Source of the DNA: Mycobacterium sp. 852014-50255_SCH5639931
GTDB lineage: Bacteria > Actinomycetota > Actinomycetes > Mycobacteriales > Mycobacteriaceae
Assembly (NCBI RefSeq): GCF_001665605.1
Contig: NZ_LZSV01000022.1
Location: forward strand, 1 to 64,000
DNA length: 64,000 bases
Direction of reading: 5' to 3'
In this document: in pieces, positions 16,927 to 24,412 of the stretch
Position numbering within the stretch: position 1 is the stretch's first letter
Layout: every line of letters starts with the position of its first letter
Program-made: the position numbers and the translations under genes
Notes under the pieces: generated by a model
The model's database searches: none
Seen by the model: only the letters and a program-made list of their open reading frames with translations
Told to the model about the DNA's origin: nothing

Positions 16927-17874
16927 TCAAGCGCGGCGCTGCGCCTTAGCCTTCGATCGGCTCGGTGTGGTCGCCGGCCTCGTGCCGTTCAACCGCGCGG
17001 AGGCACGCTGCCCCGTGCGTGGTGAGCTTGTCGTGGGCACCGGATCGAATGCGGCGGGATCGGCGAGATACGCGCGGAAGATGCCGGCCATCGTCGCGGC
17101 CTGGTAGCCGTCGACGAACCGGTGATCCAGGCCGATCGACAGCGGCAGCACCGGACGCACGACGGGTTGGCCGCCCAGAGCCAACACCTTGTCCTTCACC
17201 GCGCCGATCATGATCCCGAGCGGCACGTGGCAGAACGTCGGCCAAGGGGCGGCGGCCGTGTCGAGGCCGTAGGTGCCCACGTTGCTCACGAGTATCGAGC
17301 CGTAAGGGCGGGCCTCCAGCCCAAGGAACGGAATGGGCAATTGCAGGCTCTCGGTGATGAAGCCCATCGCATCCATCACCGGACGAAGCAGCAGCGGCGG
17401 CAGTCCCTTGACCATCGCCTTGCTCTGCTTGAACTGCGGATCTTCGTCGTGGCGAATGCGTCCGACATGATCGGCGAGTTCCTTGGCGATGGCCCAGGGC
17501 GGCTTCTCGTTGATGCGACGCACCACGGTGCCAGAGAGATCGGTGCCAGCGGCTTCGGCTCCGGTTATGAGGTCCGTCCGCAGCGATACCACGAAGAAGC
17601 AGTCGACGGTCGGGGACGGCAGGAAGCCGCCGAACACGACCCGGCCGTTGAGACCCGGCAGCGCCTCGATGACCTTGCCCGCAGCCCTGCCGACGAGGTC
17701 CATGGGGGTGACGTGCTGACCCGTTGCCTCGCGGACCTGGCGCAGGTACTCGAGCAGCCGCACCGCTTCGATATCCATCGTCGCCCAAATCACCGGGTCT
17801 TTCCGCGGCCGCCAGGTGGCCATGGCAATCTTCCGCCAGACGGAGAACGGGATGACGGATGGAGTGGTCCACAT
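16927..17874 (-). CDS. Lipoyl-less 2-oxoacid dehydrogenase E2-type acyltransferase
   Basis: 315 aa from the ATG at 17872-17874 (GAGGAAG 8 bases upstream); a longer in-frame start adds 30 residues without support. The catalytic motif of the E2 acyltransferase/chloramphenicol acetyltransferase fold is intact near the C-terminus: HRFVDG within SIGLDHRFVDGYQAATM. Lipoyl and subunit-binding domains are missing, so it is not a normal pyruvate dehydrogenase E2. Such standalone proteins occur widely in actinobacteria with unknown acyl substrates. It converges on the epimerase of the P450 operon. Confidence 0.8.
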   Translation of the reverse strand: MWTTPSVIPFSVWRKIAMATWRPRKDPVIWATMDIEAVRLLEYLRQVREATGQHVTPMDLVGRAAGKVIEALPGLNGRVVFGGFLPSPTVDCFFVVSLRTDLITGAEAAGTDLSGTVVRRINEKPPWAIAKELADHVGRIRHDEDPQFKQSKAMVKGLPPLLLRPVMDAMGFITESLQLPIPFLGLEARPYGSILVSNVGTYGLDTAAAPWPTFCHVPLGIMIGAVKDKVLALGGQPVVRPVLPLSIGLDHRFVDGYQAATMAGIFRAYLADPAAFDPVPTTSSPRTGQRASARLNGTRPATTPSRSKAKAQRRA

Positions 17875-18008
17875 TGTCGGAACTTCCTCTTCGAAGCAGG
17901 TACCCGAGTCTTCGCCCCAGAGCCGCAATACCGGCAGAGGACAAGGTCCCCTTGTCGGTGCCAAACGACGTCACGATGGCTAAAGCGAACACGCTCCGCC
18001 CGTGGTGA

Positions 18009-19451
18009 TCAGGACGCGGTTGCGTACTGCAACACCGGCTCCGACGAATCGACGTGGCTGCCGCTGACGATCCTGAGCCGATTCGGGCGCACCTCGTAGC
18101 GCACGCCGTCGACCGGGTTGGTCACATCGAACCCGTCCCCGACGCGCTCCGCGTTCGACAGCTCGATGTGCGCGCCGTCGCGAATCCGCTCGCCGCGGTA
18201 GTAGTAACTGCCGCTGAGGTTTTGACACACCACCGCCAGCGACTTGGCGGTGCGCACCACGGCGGCCGGCGGGTTCCCCGGGTCGCAACGAGCCGTCTCG
18301 CCGACGAACCCTAACCCGTCGGCGCCCCGCACCGGAGCCGACAGCGTCGGCGTCTTCGGCGGCGGCGGGCTCGACGGCGCGGGCGATGGCGCCTGAGCCG
18401 TCCGCGTAGGGGGCGAACCGCCTCTCGTCAACGCCGACGCAAGAGCCACCACGAGCCCGGCTATCACCAGCACCACCGCCGCCGCAGTGACCACGAACGC
18501 TCCGCGGCCGCCAACGGGCCGCCAACCGTCTGGCCGCGACGGCGAAGGCGCTTCGTCAACGGGATACGGGCTGTAACCGGTGTCGTCCGGGTTCGGATAG
18601 ACCGCCTCGAACGGCCGGGTGCCAAGGGGCCCGGCGCCAACGCCGGCCGCGACGGGCTCGTACGCCGCGTTCACCGCCTCGCTGGCCGCCCGGGCGAGTT
18701 CACCCGCGGAAGCGAACCGCGCCGCAGGCTGTTTGGCCATGCCGCGGGCGACGACGTCGTCGAAGGCCCGGCCGATGCCGCGGCGCATGATGCTGGGTCG
18801 AGGCGCCGGCGACAACATGTGCGCGCTCTTCAGCTCGGCCGGGTCCGTGGCCTCGAACGGCGGATGCCCGGTGAGGCACTCGTAGAGCAGGCAGGCCAGC
18901 GAGTACACGTCGGTCTGCGGTCCGACCTGGCCGGTGGTGAACCGCTCGGGCGCCATATACACGCGCGAACCGTCGGCATGCCCAATGCCGAGGTCGACGA
19001 GACTCGCGAAGTGATCGGGGGTCAGCAGTACGTGTTCCGGCCGGACACCCAGGTGCACCAGTCCGGCGGCGTGCGCGGCGTCCAGCGCCCGCGCCACCTG
19101 CGCGACGATCGACGCGGCCCGCGGCGGCTCCAGCGGCCCGCGCTCGCGCAGCAGGTCCTTCAGGCTGCCGCCCTCGACAAGGTGCATGTCGACGTAGGAA
19201 ACCCCGTTAATCGAACCGAAGTCGTGCACCGGGATGACGTGGGGCTCCTGCAACCGCGACGCGATCCCGCACTCCCGCCGAAAGCGTTGCTGGAAGCCGG
19301 GTTCCGCGGCCATCTCGGCAGGCAGCAGCTTGACCGCGACCGTCCGGTCCCTAACCGTGTCGTGCGCCCGGTAGACCTCGCCCGTCGCGCCCGCGCCGAT
19401 CAGCGATCGCAGCTCGTAGGGCCCGAACCGGGTGCCAAGCCGCGAGGTCAA
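18009..19451 (-). CDS. Membrane Ser/Thr kinase-like protein with inactive catalytic loop (pseudokinase)
   Basis: 480 aa: kinase-like domain (12-265), proline/serine-rich linker, one transmembrane helix (about 322-345) and a 130-residue extracellular domain with two cysteines. The Gly loop (IGAGATGEV), K41 (VAVK), the alpha-C Glu E60 and the DLG at 153-155 are kept. The HRDxKxxN catalytic loop, however, reads HLGVRPEH (133-140): the Arg, the catalytic Asp, the Lys and the metal-binding Asn are all replaced. The segment from DLG to the APE motif is very short, with no activation-loop Thr. Phosphotransfer is therefore unlikely; nucleotide binding or scaffolding is possible. An intact kinase lies 470 bp upstream on the same strand. 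Confidence 0.9.
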   Translation of the reverse strand: MTSRLGTRFGPYELRSLIGAGATGEVYRAHDTVRDRTVAVKLLPAEMAAEPGFQQRFRRECGIASRLQEPHVIPVHDFGSINGVSYVDMHLVEGGSLKDLLRERGPLEPPRAASIVAQVARALDAAHAAGLVHLGVRPEHVLLTPDHFASLVDLGIGHADGSRVYMAPERFTTGQVGPQTDVYSLACLLYECLTGHPPFEATDPAELKSAHMLSPAPRPSIMRRGIGRAFDDVVARGMAKQPAARFASAGELARAASEAVNAAYEPVAAGVGAGPLGTRPFEAVYPNPDDTGYSPYPVDEAPSPSRPDGWRPVGGRGAFVVTAAAVVLVIAGLVVALASALTRGGSPPTRTAQAPSPAPSSPPPPKTPTLSAPVRGADGLGFVGETARCDPGNPPAAVVRTAKSLAVVCQNLSGSYYYRGERIRDGAHIELSNAERVGDGFDVTNPVDGVRYEVRPNRLRIVSGSHVDSSEPVLQYATAS

Positions 19452-19529
19452 TGGGCAGTCCTTTCGCTAGGTCGTAAAGGTCCAGCCGTGCGGGTTCCCG
19501 AATTGGGCGCCGACCTAACGTGCGGCGGC

Positions 19530-19877
19530 TCACGCGTGCGGCGGCACCGGGCACCAGAATAGGCCGCAATTGAAGTTGGGCGGGCCGGCCGGCGCCCGGG
19601 GGGTGGCGTTGATCGGGCCGCTCGGCCACCCGTAGACCGCGCCGGTGTCGGCGTCGACGACGCCGCGGTAGTCGTAGTAATAGAGGTGGCACACGCCCAT
19701 GTCCCAGCTGATGAAGTTGTCCGGGACACGCTCGCCCGGGCACCACTTGCCGCAGGTGTGTCCGGCCGGGCAGTTCCCGCCGACGTGGCCGTACGGGTCG
19801 GCCTGCGCGACGCCCGCGACCAGCCCCGCGCCGATGCCGGCGGTCAGCAGCGCGCAGGCCATCCACTTCTTATTCAT
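19530..19877 (-). CDS. Small secreted Cys-rich hypothetical protein
   Basis: 115 aa from the ATG at 19875-19877, after rejecting a longer in-frame start. Signal peptide MNKKWMACALLTAGIGAGLVAGVAQA, then a 90-residue mature protein with paired cysteines (CPAGHTCGKWCPG, VCHLYYYD, CGLFWC) and many aromatic residues. This is a recurrent mycobacterial secreted family without known function. It sits between the pseudokinase and the intact kinase on the same strand (78 and 46 bp gaps), so it could be co-transcribed with them and act outside near their exported domains. Confidence 0.78.
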   Translation of the reverse strand: MNKKWMACALLTAGIGAGLVAGVAQADPYGHVGGNCPAGHTCGKWCPGERVPDNFISWDMGVCHLYYYDYRGVVDADTGAVYGWPSGPINATPRAPAGPPNFNCGLFWCPVPPHA

Positions 19878-19923
19878 GCCGTGAGCACACAACCGCGGGC
19901 GGGCTACCGATCCCATATCGACC

Positions 19924-21072
19924 TCAGCCGCCGTGTCCGCCTTTGGGCTTCTTACCCGGGTGACCGGGTGGCGGCGGTGGCGCCGGCTGCGGGGTGCTGC
20001 TGGGCGTGGTGGTGGCGGTGGTCGTCGGGGGCGGCGTCGGCGTGGTGGTGGTCGTGGTCGGCGTCGGCGGTGGCGCCGAGAACGGCGGATCGATGGCCAA
20101 CAGAAGCAGCGCCAACAGGAACGCGCCAACGATCGCCGCGATCCACCACTTGCGCCGCGGAGCGTCCGGCTCCAGTGGCGCACCCGCGGGCGTGTAGGTC
20201 AGCACGGCCGGCGGCGGCGCCTCCATCACCCGGGTGTGGGCGGGCATCGCTGCTGGGGCCGCGCCGGCCAGCGCGGCTCGCATCGCCCCGGCCTGGTCGA
20301 ACCGCCACGCCGGGTCGCGCGCCATCGCACGTTCGATCGTGGCGGCCAAGGCCGGCGGAACGTCCGGGCGCAGCGCGGCCAGCGGCGGCGGTGATGTGTG
20401 CAGGATCGCGTGTGCCAGCGCGCCCAGGTCCTCCTGCGGGAACGGCCTCCGCCCGGTCAGCGCCTCGTAACCCACCACGCCCACGGCATACAGGTCGTCG
20501 AACACCGTGGCCGGCTTGGACGTCAGCCGCTCGGGGCTCAGATATGCCATGCTGCCGACGACTTCGCCCGCCCTGGTGTAGGCGGCGCCGGACGTCTTGG
20601 CGATACCGAAATCGGCGAGCTTGGGTTCGCCGGCCGCGGTGAACAAGATGTTGCCCGGCTTGACGTCGCGGTGCAGGATCCCGGCGCTATGCGCCTCGGC
20701 AAGGGCGTCCAGGACACCGTCGAGCGCGACGTGCACGAACGCCGGTGGCAGCGGCCCGCGAGCGATGTGGTCGGCCAGCGACACACCCGGCAGCCGCTCC
20801 ATGACGATGAACGGCAGCCCGTCGTGCTCGCCGATGTCGTGGACCACCACGACGTGCCGGCCGGTCAGCCGCGCCGCCGCGTGCGCCTCCGTTTCGAACC
20901 GCAACCGGCTGTCCGGCCGGTCGGCCACCCCCGGATAGAGCAGCTTGATTGCGACGGGCCGGTTCAGCTTCCGGTCCCATCCCTCACGCACCTCGGCCAT
21001 CGCGCCGCGGCCCAGGACGCCGCGCAGCTCGTACCGACCGTCGCCGAGGAGCCCGCCCGGCCCCAGAGGCAC
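19924..21072 (-). CDS. Membrane Ser/Thr protein kinase
   Basis: 382 aa. All catalytic elements are present: Gly loop LGRGAMAEV, K43 (VAIK), HRDVKPGN (134-141), DFG (154-156), SPE and the DDLYAVGVV helix. One transmembrane helix (about 309-327) is followed by an exported tail of 55 residues made of Pro and Thr, likely extended and perhaps glycosylated, with no sensor domain. The GTG start at 21070-21072 has a weak ribosome site; no earlier start is available in frame. Activation-loop Ser/Thr (TRAGEVVGSMAY) permits autophosphorylation. It resembles PknA/PknF-type kinases, but I cannot assign an ortholog. Confidence 0.9.
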   Translation of the reverse strand: MPLGPGGLLGDGRYELRGVLGRGAMAEVREGWDRKLNRPVAIKLLYPGVADRPDSRLRFETEAHAAARLTGRHVVVVHDIGEHDGLPFIVMERLPGVSLADHIARGPLPPAFVHVALDGVLDALAEAHSAGILHRDVKPGNILFTAAGEPKLADFGIAKTSGAAYTRAGEVVGSMAYLSPERLTSKPATVFDDLYAVGVVGYEALTGRRPFPQEDLGALAHAILHTSPPPLAALRPDVPPALAATIERAMARDPAWRFDQAGAMRAALAGAAPAAMPAHTRVMEAPPPAVLTYTPAGAPLEPDAPRRKWWIAAIVGAFLLALLLLAIDPPFSAPPPTPTTTTTTPTPPPTTTATTTPSSTPQPAPPPPPGHPGKKPKGGHGG

Positions 21073-21204
21073 TCCGGTACTGCCCTGGTCGCGGTAAGAC
21101 TGGGTTCCTTGGAGGTCCGTGTCGATCTCCTGTCGGAAAGCTGACTCCCTGCTGGTTCGGGATAACCCCGCAATCCGGAATCGAAACCCGCTACTCGACA
21201 GGCG

Positions 21205-23040
21205 TTAAACAGCGGCGTTCCGCAACGGTTTTTGGACCGCCCCCGCGTACTCGCCGACGAAGCCGTTCCCCAACCACCACCTGGGCTCGGTGTGCTCGAA
21301 GATTTCCTCGCCGAGGGCCCGAGTGCGCACCGACCTCTTGACCGGAAACGGATTCATCCCCGACTTGTATTCGACCCCGACCATGGCGGGGACGGCCGGC
21401 CGGTCGCGCCGGGGCAGCAGTTCGAAACCGGCGTCCCGGAGCATCGCGTTCAACTCGGCTGGGCGAGGGAATCGCCGAAAGTCGTGGTTCGGTTTGTGCA
21501 GGCCGAACACGAACAGCGGCCCGATCGTGACGAAACACAGCCAGGTGCACAGGTTGCGATCCGGTGCGACATAGAACATCCGGCCGCCGGGTTTCAGCGC
21601 GCGAAACACGCTGTCCATCAGGCGGCGGTGCTGGGTGCAGTGGTCAAGCACTCCGTGCAGGTAGACAAGGTCGAACCGATTGGCGCCCAACACCTCCGGG
21701 TTACGGGCATCGCCGACGACGAAGGTCACACCAGGCTTGCCGGCAAAGCGCTTGCGGGCCGCGTCGATCGACTTGTAGTCGACGTCGATGCCGACGACGT
21801 CCCATTCACCCAACTCCGGATATCGTTCGAGCAACCCCGCGATCGCCCCGCCGCTGCCGCAGCCGACCACCGCCATCGCCGGCCGTTGACCATTCGCCGC
21901 CGGAAGGTAGTCACGCAGGAAGTCCCACGCGGCGTAGTCGATTTCGCCGACGAGCTCGGCGGTGAAGCGCCACTGATCGCTCACTTCGGCGTTGGAGAAG
22001 TAACGGACCCCGCGCTCGATCGTGCCGTTACTGATCCGCATCAGCACGCGATCGATGATCGAATACCGGTATTCCGGTTCGCCCGCCGCGTCGTTGGCCC
22101 GTTCACGATCGAGAAATTCGAAGTAGCTGCGCTCTTCGGGTTCGATTGGCGCTTGCCATGATTGGGCCTTGCCGAGCACACGCTCCCGAATCCACGAGTC
22201 GATCACGCGGCTGTAGACGCTGGTGTCAAACAACATGAGCTGATGGCCGCCACCGGGCATCACGAAAAAGTCTTTGGTCCCGCCGATCCGCTCGAAGCAA
22301 GCCCGGCAGTGCTCGACTCCGACGATTTCATCGTGCTCGCCGCAGGCGATCAGGACGGGTTTCGTGTTGGCGGCGGCGGGTTTTGGCGGCACATAGTTGA
22401 ACACCGAGTGGTAGCTCTTGAACCCATACGACCAGACGTAAAGCGGGTCCTTCTTCTTGGTGTCCAGCAGTCCGGGGTCTTCTTGGTAGGCGGCCTTGAA
22501 GTCGATGAACCGCCGCAGCGGGACGCGTAGCCGATCGCCGACCTTGTCCGCCGCGAATTTCGCCGGCCGCGACCGGAAGAGCCGGATCGGCAGGCTCATC
22601 GGCGCCTCGTGGTTCAACAGGATGTTCATGCACACACCGGCCGCCACGGCCGGGCACGCGTCGAGCGCGTGGAATGCGACCTCCCCGCCTTGGCTGGCGC
22701 CGTGCACGACGACAGGCAGGGACGTCCGTCGTGCGGCGTAGTCGGTGACCGCCCTGGTGTCTTCGAGGAAGGCTTCGAAACTGAACACACCCGGCTTGCC
22801 CTCGGTGCGGCCGTGCCCGGTCAGGTCGAAGGAATAGACCGCCGCGCGGTAGTGGCGGCGCATGTGCTCGGCGAACGCGTCGTAACTCTCGCTGTTGCCG
22901 GCGGTGCCATGCACCAGCACCAAGACATAGTCGGCCTTCTCGTTGTCGTAGCGGCGCAAGAAGATTCGTTTGCCGCCGGATCCGGTCACTGCGTCTTCGA
23001 CCATCGGCGGCACTGCCTGAATGGTGGTGTTCGGAGTCAT
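21205..23040 (-). CDS. Fused alpha/beta hydrolase and class I SAM methyltransferase
   Basis: 611 aa. Residues 1-300 are a monoglyceride-lipase-like alpha/beta hydrolase (VLVHGTAGNSES, the GHGRTEG loop, nucleophile elbow HGASQGGEVA, late D in CGEHDEIVG and H in GGHQLML). Residues about 385-570 are a SAM methyltransferase (motif I VVGCGSGGAIAG, acidic GIDVD at the end of strand 2, and GDARNPEVLGANRFDLVYLHGVLDH). The last 50 residues resemble methyltransferase tails. The order hydrolase then methyltransferase suggests sequential steps on one lipid, such as releasing an acid and then methylating it. Its start overlaps the stop of the TetR gene (23037-23040). Confidence 0.87.
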   Translation of the reverse strand: MTPNTTIQAVPPMVEDAVTGSGGKRIFLRRYDNEKADYVLVLVHGTAGNSESYDAFAEHMRRHYRAAVYSFDLTGHGRTEGKPGVFSFEAFLEDTRAVTDYAARRTSLPVVVHGASQGGEVAFHALDACPAVAAGVCMNILLNHEAPMSLPIRLFRSRPAKFAADKVGDRLRVPLRRFIDFKAAYQEDPGLLDTKKKDPLYVWSYGFKSYHSVFNYVPPKPAAANTKPVLIACGEHDEIVGVEHCRACFERIGGTKDFFVMPGGGHQLMLFDTSVYSRVIDSWIRERVLGKAQSWQAPIEPEERSYFEFLDRERANDAAGEPEYRYSIIDRVLMRISNGTIERGVRYFSNAEVSDQWRFTAELVGEIDYAAWDFLRDYLPAANGQRPAMAVVGCGSGGAIAGLLERYPELGEWDVVGIDVDYKSIDAARKRFAGKPGVTFVVGDARNPEVLGANRFDLVYLHGVLDHCTQHRRLMDSVFRALKPGGRMFYVAPDRNLCTWLCFVTIGPLFVFGLHKPNHDFRRFPRPAELNAMLRDAGFELLPRRDRPAVPAMVGVEYKSGMNPFPVKRSVRTRALGEEIFEHTEPRWWLGNGFVGEYAGAVQKPLRNAAV

Positions 23041-23666
23041 CGGCTTTTCGAATCCAATCCTTCGGTGAAGCGCGCGGCGATCATCTCGGCGAAGGCGTCG
23101 AAGTCCGCTCGGAACCTTTCAGTGTCGGCGACGAACGGGCGCTGCATCGACATGCCGAGCAGCACGATTTCGCAGAGACGCACCGCCTCGTCGATCGAGT
23201 GCTGCGGCGCCTGGTCACCGGCGATGGTGCGCAGCAGCTCACCCAACTGCCGTCGCTGGGTATCGCGATAGTCGACATACGCGGTGCGCAAGAACTCGTT
23301 GTGGTTGGCCGCCGCGGCGAACTCGACCATGAAGGTGACCGCGTCGAGGTCGTCGATGAACAGCGTGTACAGCAAGCCGGCCGCCTCGGCCAGGCCGTCA
23401 CGAACGGACGGTCCCTGCGACAGCCGGGCCGACGCCGCGGCGAACATGTTCTTGGCCATGTCGTCGATGGCCGCCTGGAAGAGCTTTTCCTTGGTCTCGA
23501 AGTGGTAGTGCAGCAGCGTCTGCGAAACGCCGGCCTTTGCCGAGATCAGCTTCATCGAGGATTTTTCGTAGCCGTACGCGCAGAAGCAGCGCATCGTCGT
23601 CTGCAGGATGCGCTGCCGGGTGTCACCGGCGGTGTCCCTGGTCTTCGGAATCGCTTCGGTCACCAT
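23037..23666 (-). CDS. TetR-family transcriptional regulator
   Basis: 209 aa. The HTH is at residues 15-60 (RILQTTMRCFCAYGYEKSSMKLISAKAGVSQTLLHYHFETKEKL). It is the first gene of an operon with the hydrolase-methyltransferase fusion (ATGA overlap). A nested palindrome lies between it and the divergent deacetylase gene, so both directions are probably under its control. The ligand is unknown. Confidence 0.9.
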   Translation of the reverse strand: MVTEAIPKTRDTAGDTRQRILQTTMRCFCAYGYEKSSMKLISAKAGVSQTLLHYHFETKEKLFQAAIDDMAKNMFAAASARLSQGPSVRDGLAEAAGLLYTLFIDDLDAVTFMVEFAAAANHNEFLRTAYVDYRDTQRRQLGELLRTIAGDQAPQHSIDEAVRLCEIVLLGMSMQRPFVADTERFRADFDAFAEMIAARFTEGLDSKSR

Positions 23667-23696
23667 CGACTCATCTCGTTGCTTCGAATACGGTAC

Positions 23697-23718
23697 TGCC
23701 TGATCGATCAGTCAGGCA
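23697..23718. promoter_or_regulatory. Nested palindromic TetR operator, divergent promoter
   Basis: TGCCTGA (23697-23703) and TCAGGCA (23712-23718) are perfect 7-bp arms, and inside them CTGATCGATCAG (23700-23711) is a separate perfect 12-bp palindrome, offset by two bases. It lies 31 bp upstream of the TetR start and 27 bp upstream of the deacetylase start. Two overlapping palindromes could allow two binding registers or two dimers. Confidence 0.65.
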
Positions 23719-23744
23719 AGGGTGGCGCGATACCCTTTGAAGTG

Positions 23745-24395
23745 ATGCGACCGAAAATCACCTTGACCTTCGACAACGGCCCGACCCCCGGTGTCACGGA
23801 TCAGGTTCTCGATGTCCTCTCTCGGCGCCAGATATCCGCCATCTTCTTCGTGGTCGGCGAGAAGGTTTCCTCGCCGGCGGGACGCCGGCTGATCGAGCGC
23901 GCGGTAAGCGAGGGGCACCGGATTGGCAATCATTCCTTCACCCACGGCCGGCCCCTCGGCGAGCTCTCCGCGCCGGAGACCCTTCGCGAAATCGGCAGCA
24001 CGCAGGAGGTTTTGGACGAGTTCAACGATGCCGATCGTTACTTCAGGCCGTGGGGAACGGAGGGCGCGCTCGAACGGCGCTGCCTGAATCAGACGGCGGT
24101 CGACTACCTCATCGCGGAGAAGTACACCTGTGTCCTGTGGAACAGCGTGCCGCGCGACTGGGCCGACCCCCGCGGATGGGTCGACCGGGCGCTCGCCGAT
24201 GCCCGTGCCCATCAGCACACCACGGTCGTACTGCACGACCTACCCACCGGCGCGATGGAGCGGCTACCAGAGTTCCTCGATGGGCTCGACGATTCCGGTG
24301 TAGAGGTCACCACCGACCTCCCCGACGACTGCGTGCCGATCGTCCGCGGCCGGATGCGAACACCCATCGATCACCTCACTCCGGCGATAAGGTGA
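23745..24395 (+). CDS. Polysaccharide deacetylase (NodB-domain) protein
   Basis: 216 aa from the ATG at 23745 (a GTG one codon earlier is possible). The NodB domain covers nearly all: motif 1 TFDNGPTPG, motif 2 NHSFTHG with the two zinc His, and a late HDLP. In classical NodB enzymes motif 1 is TFDDGP; the first Asp is the base and the second binds zinc, and here the second is Asn. There is no signal peptide, so it would be cytoplasmic, unlike cell-wall deacetylases. It is divergent from a TetR gene and 17 bp ahead of the FAD-oxidase gene, probably in one operon. Confidence 0.82.
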   Translation: MRPKITLTFDNGPTPGVTDQVLDVLSRRQISAIFFVVGEKVSSPAGRRLIERAVSEGHRIGNHSFTHGRPLGELSAPETLREIGSTQEVLDEFNDADRYFRPWGTEGALERRCLNQTAVDYLIAEKYTCVLWNSVPRDWADPRGWVDRALADARAHQHTTVVLHDLPTGAMERLPEFLDGLDDSGVEVTTDLPDDCVPIVRGRMRTPIDHLTPAIR

Positions 24396-24412
24396 ACCGG
24401 AGGGAGGCCCCA

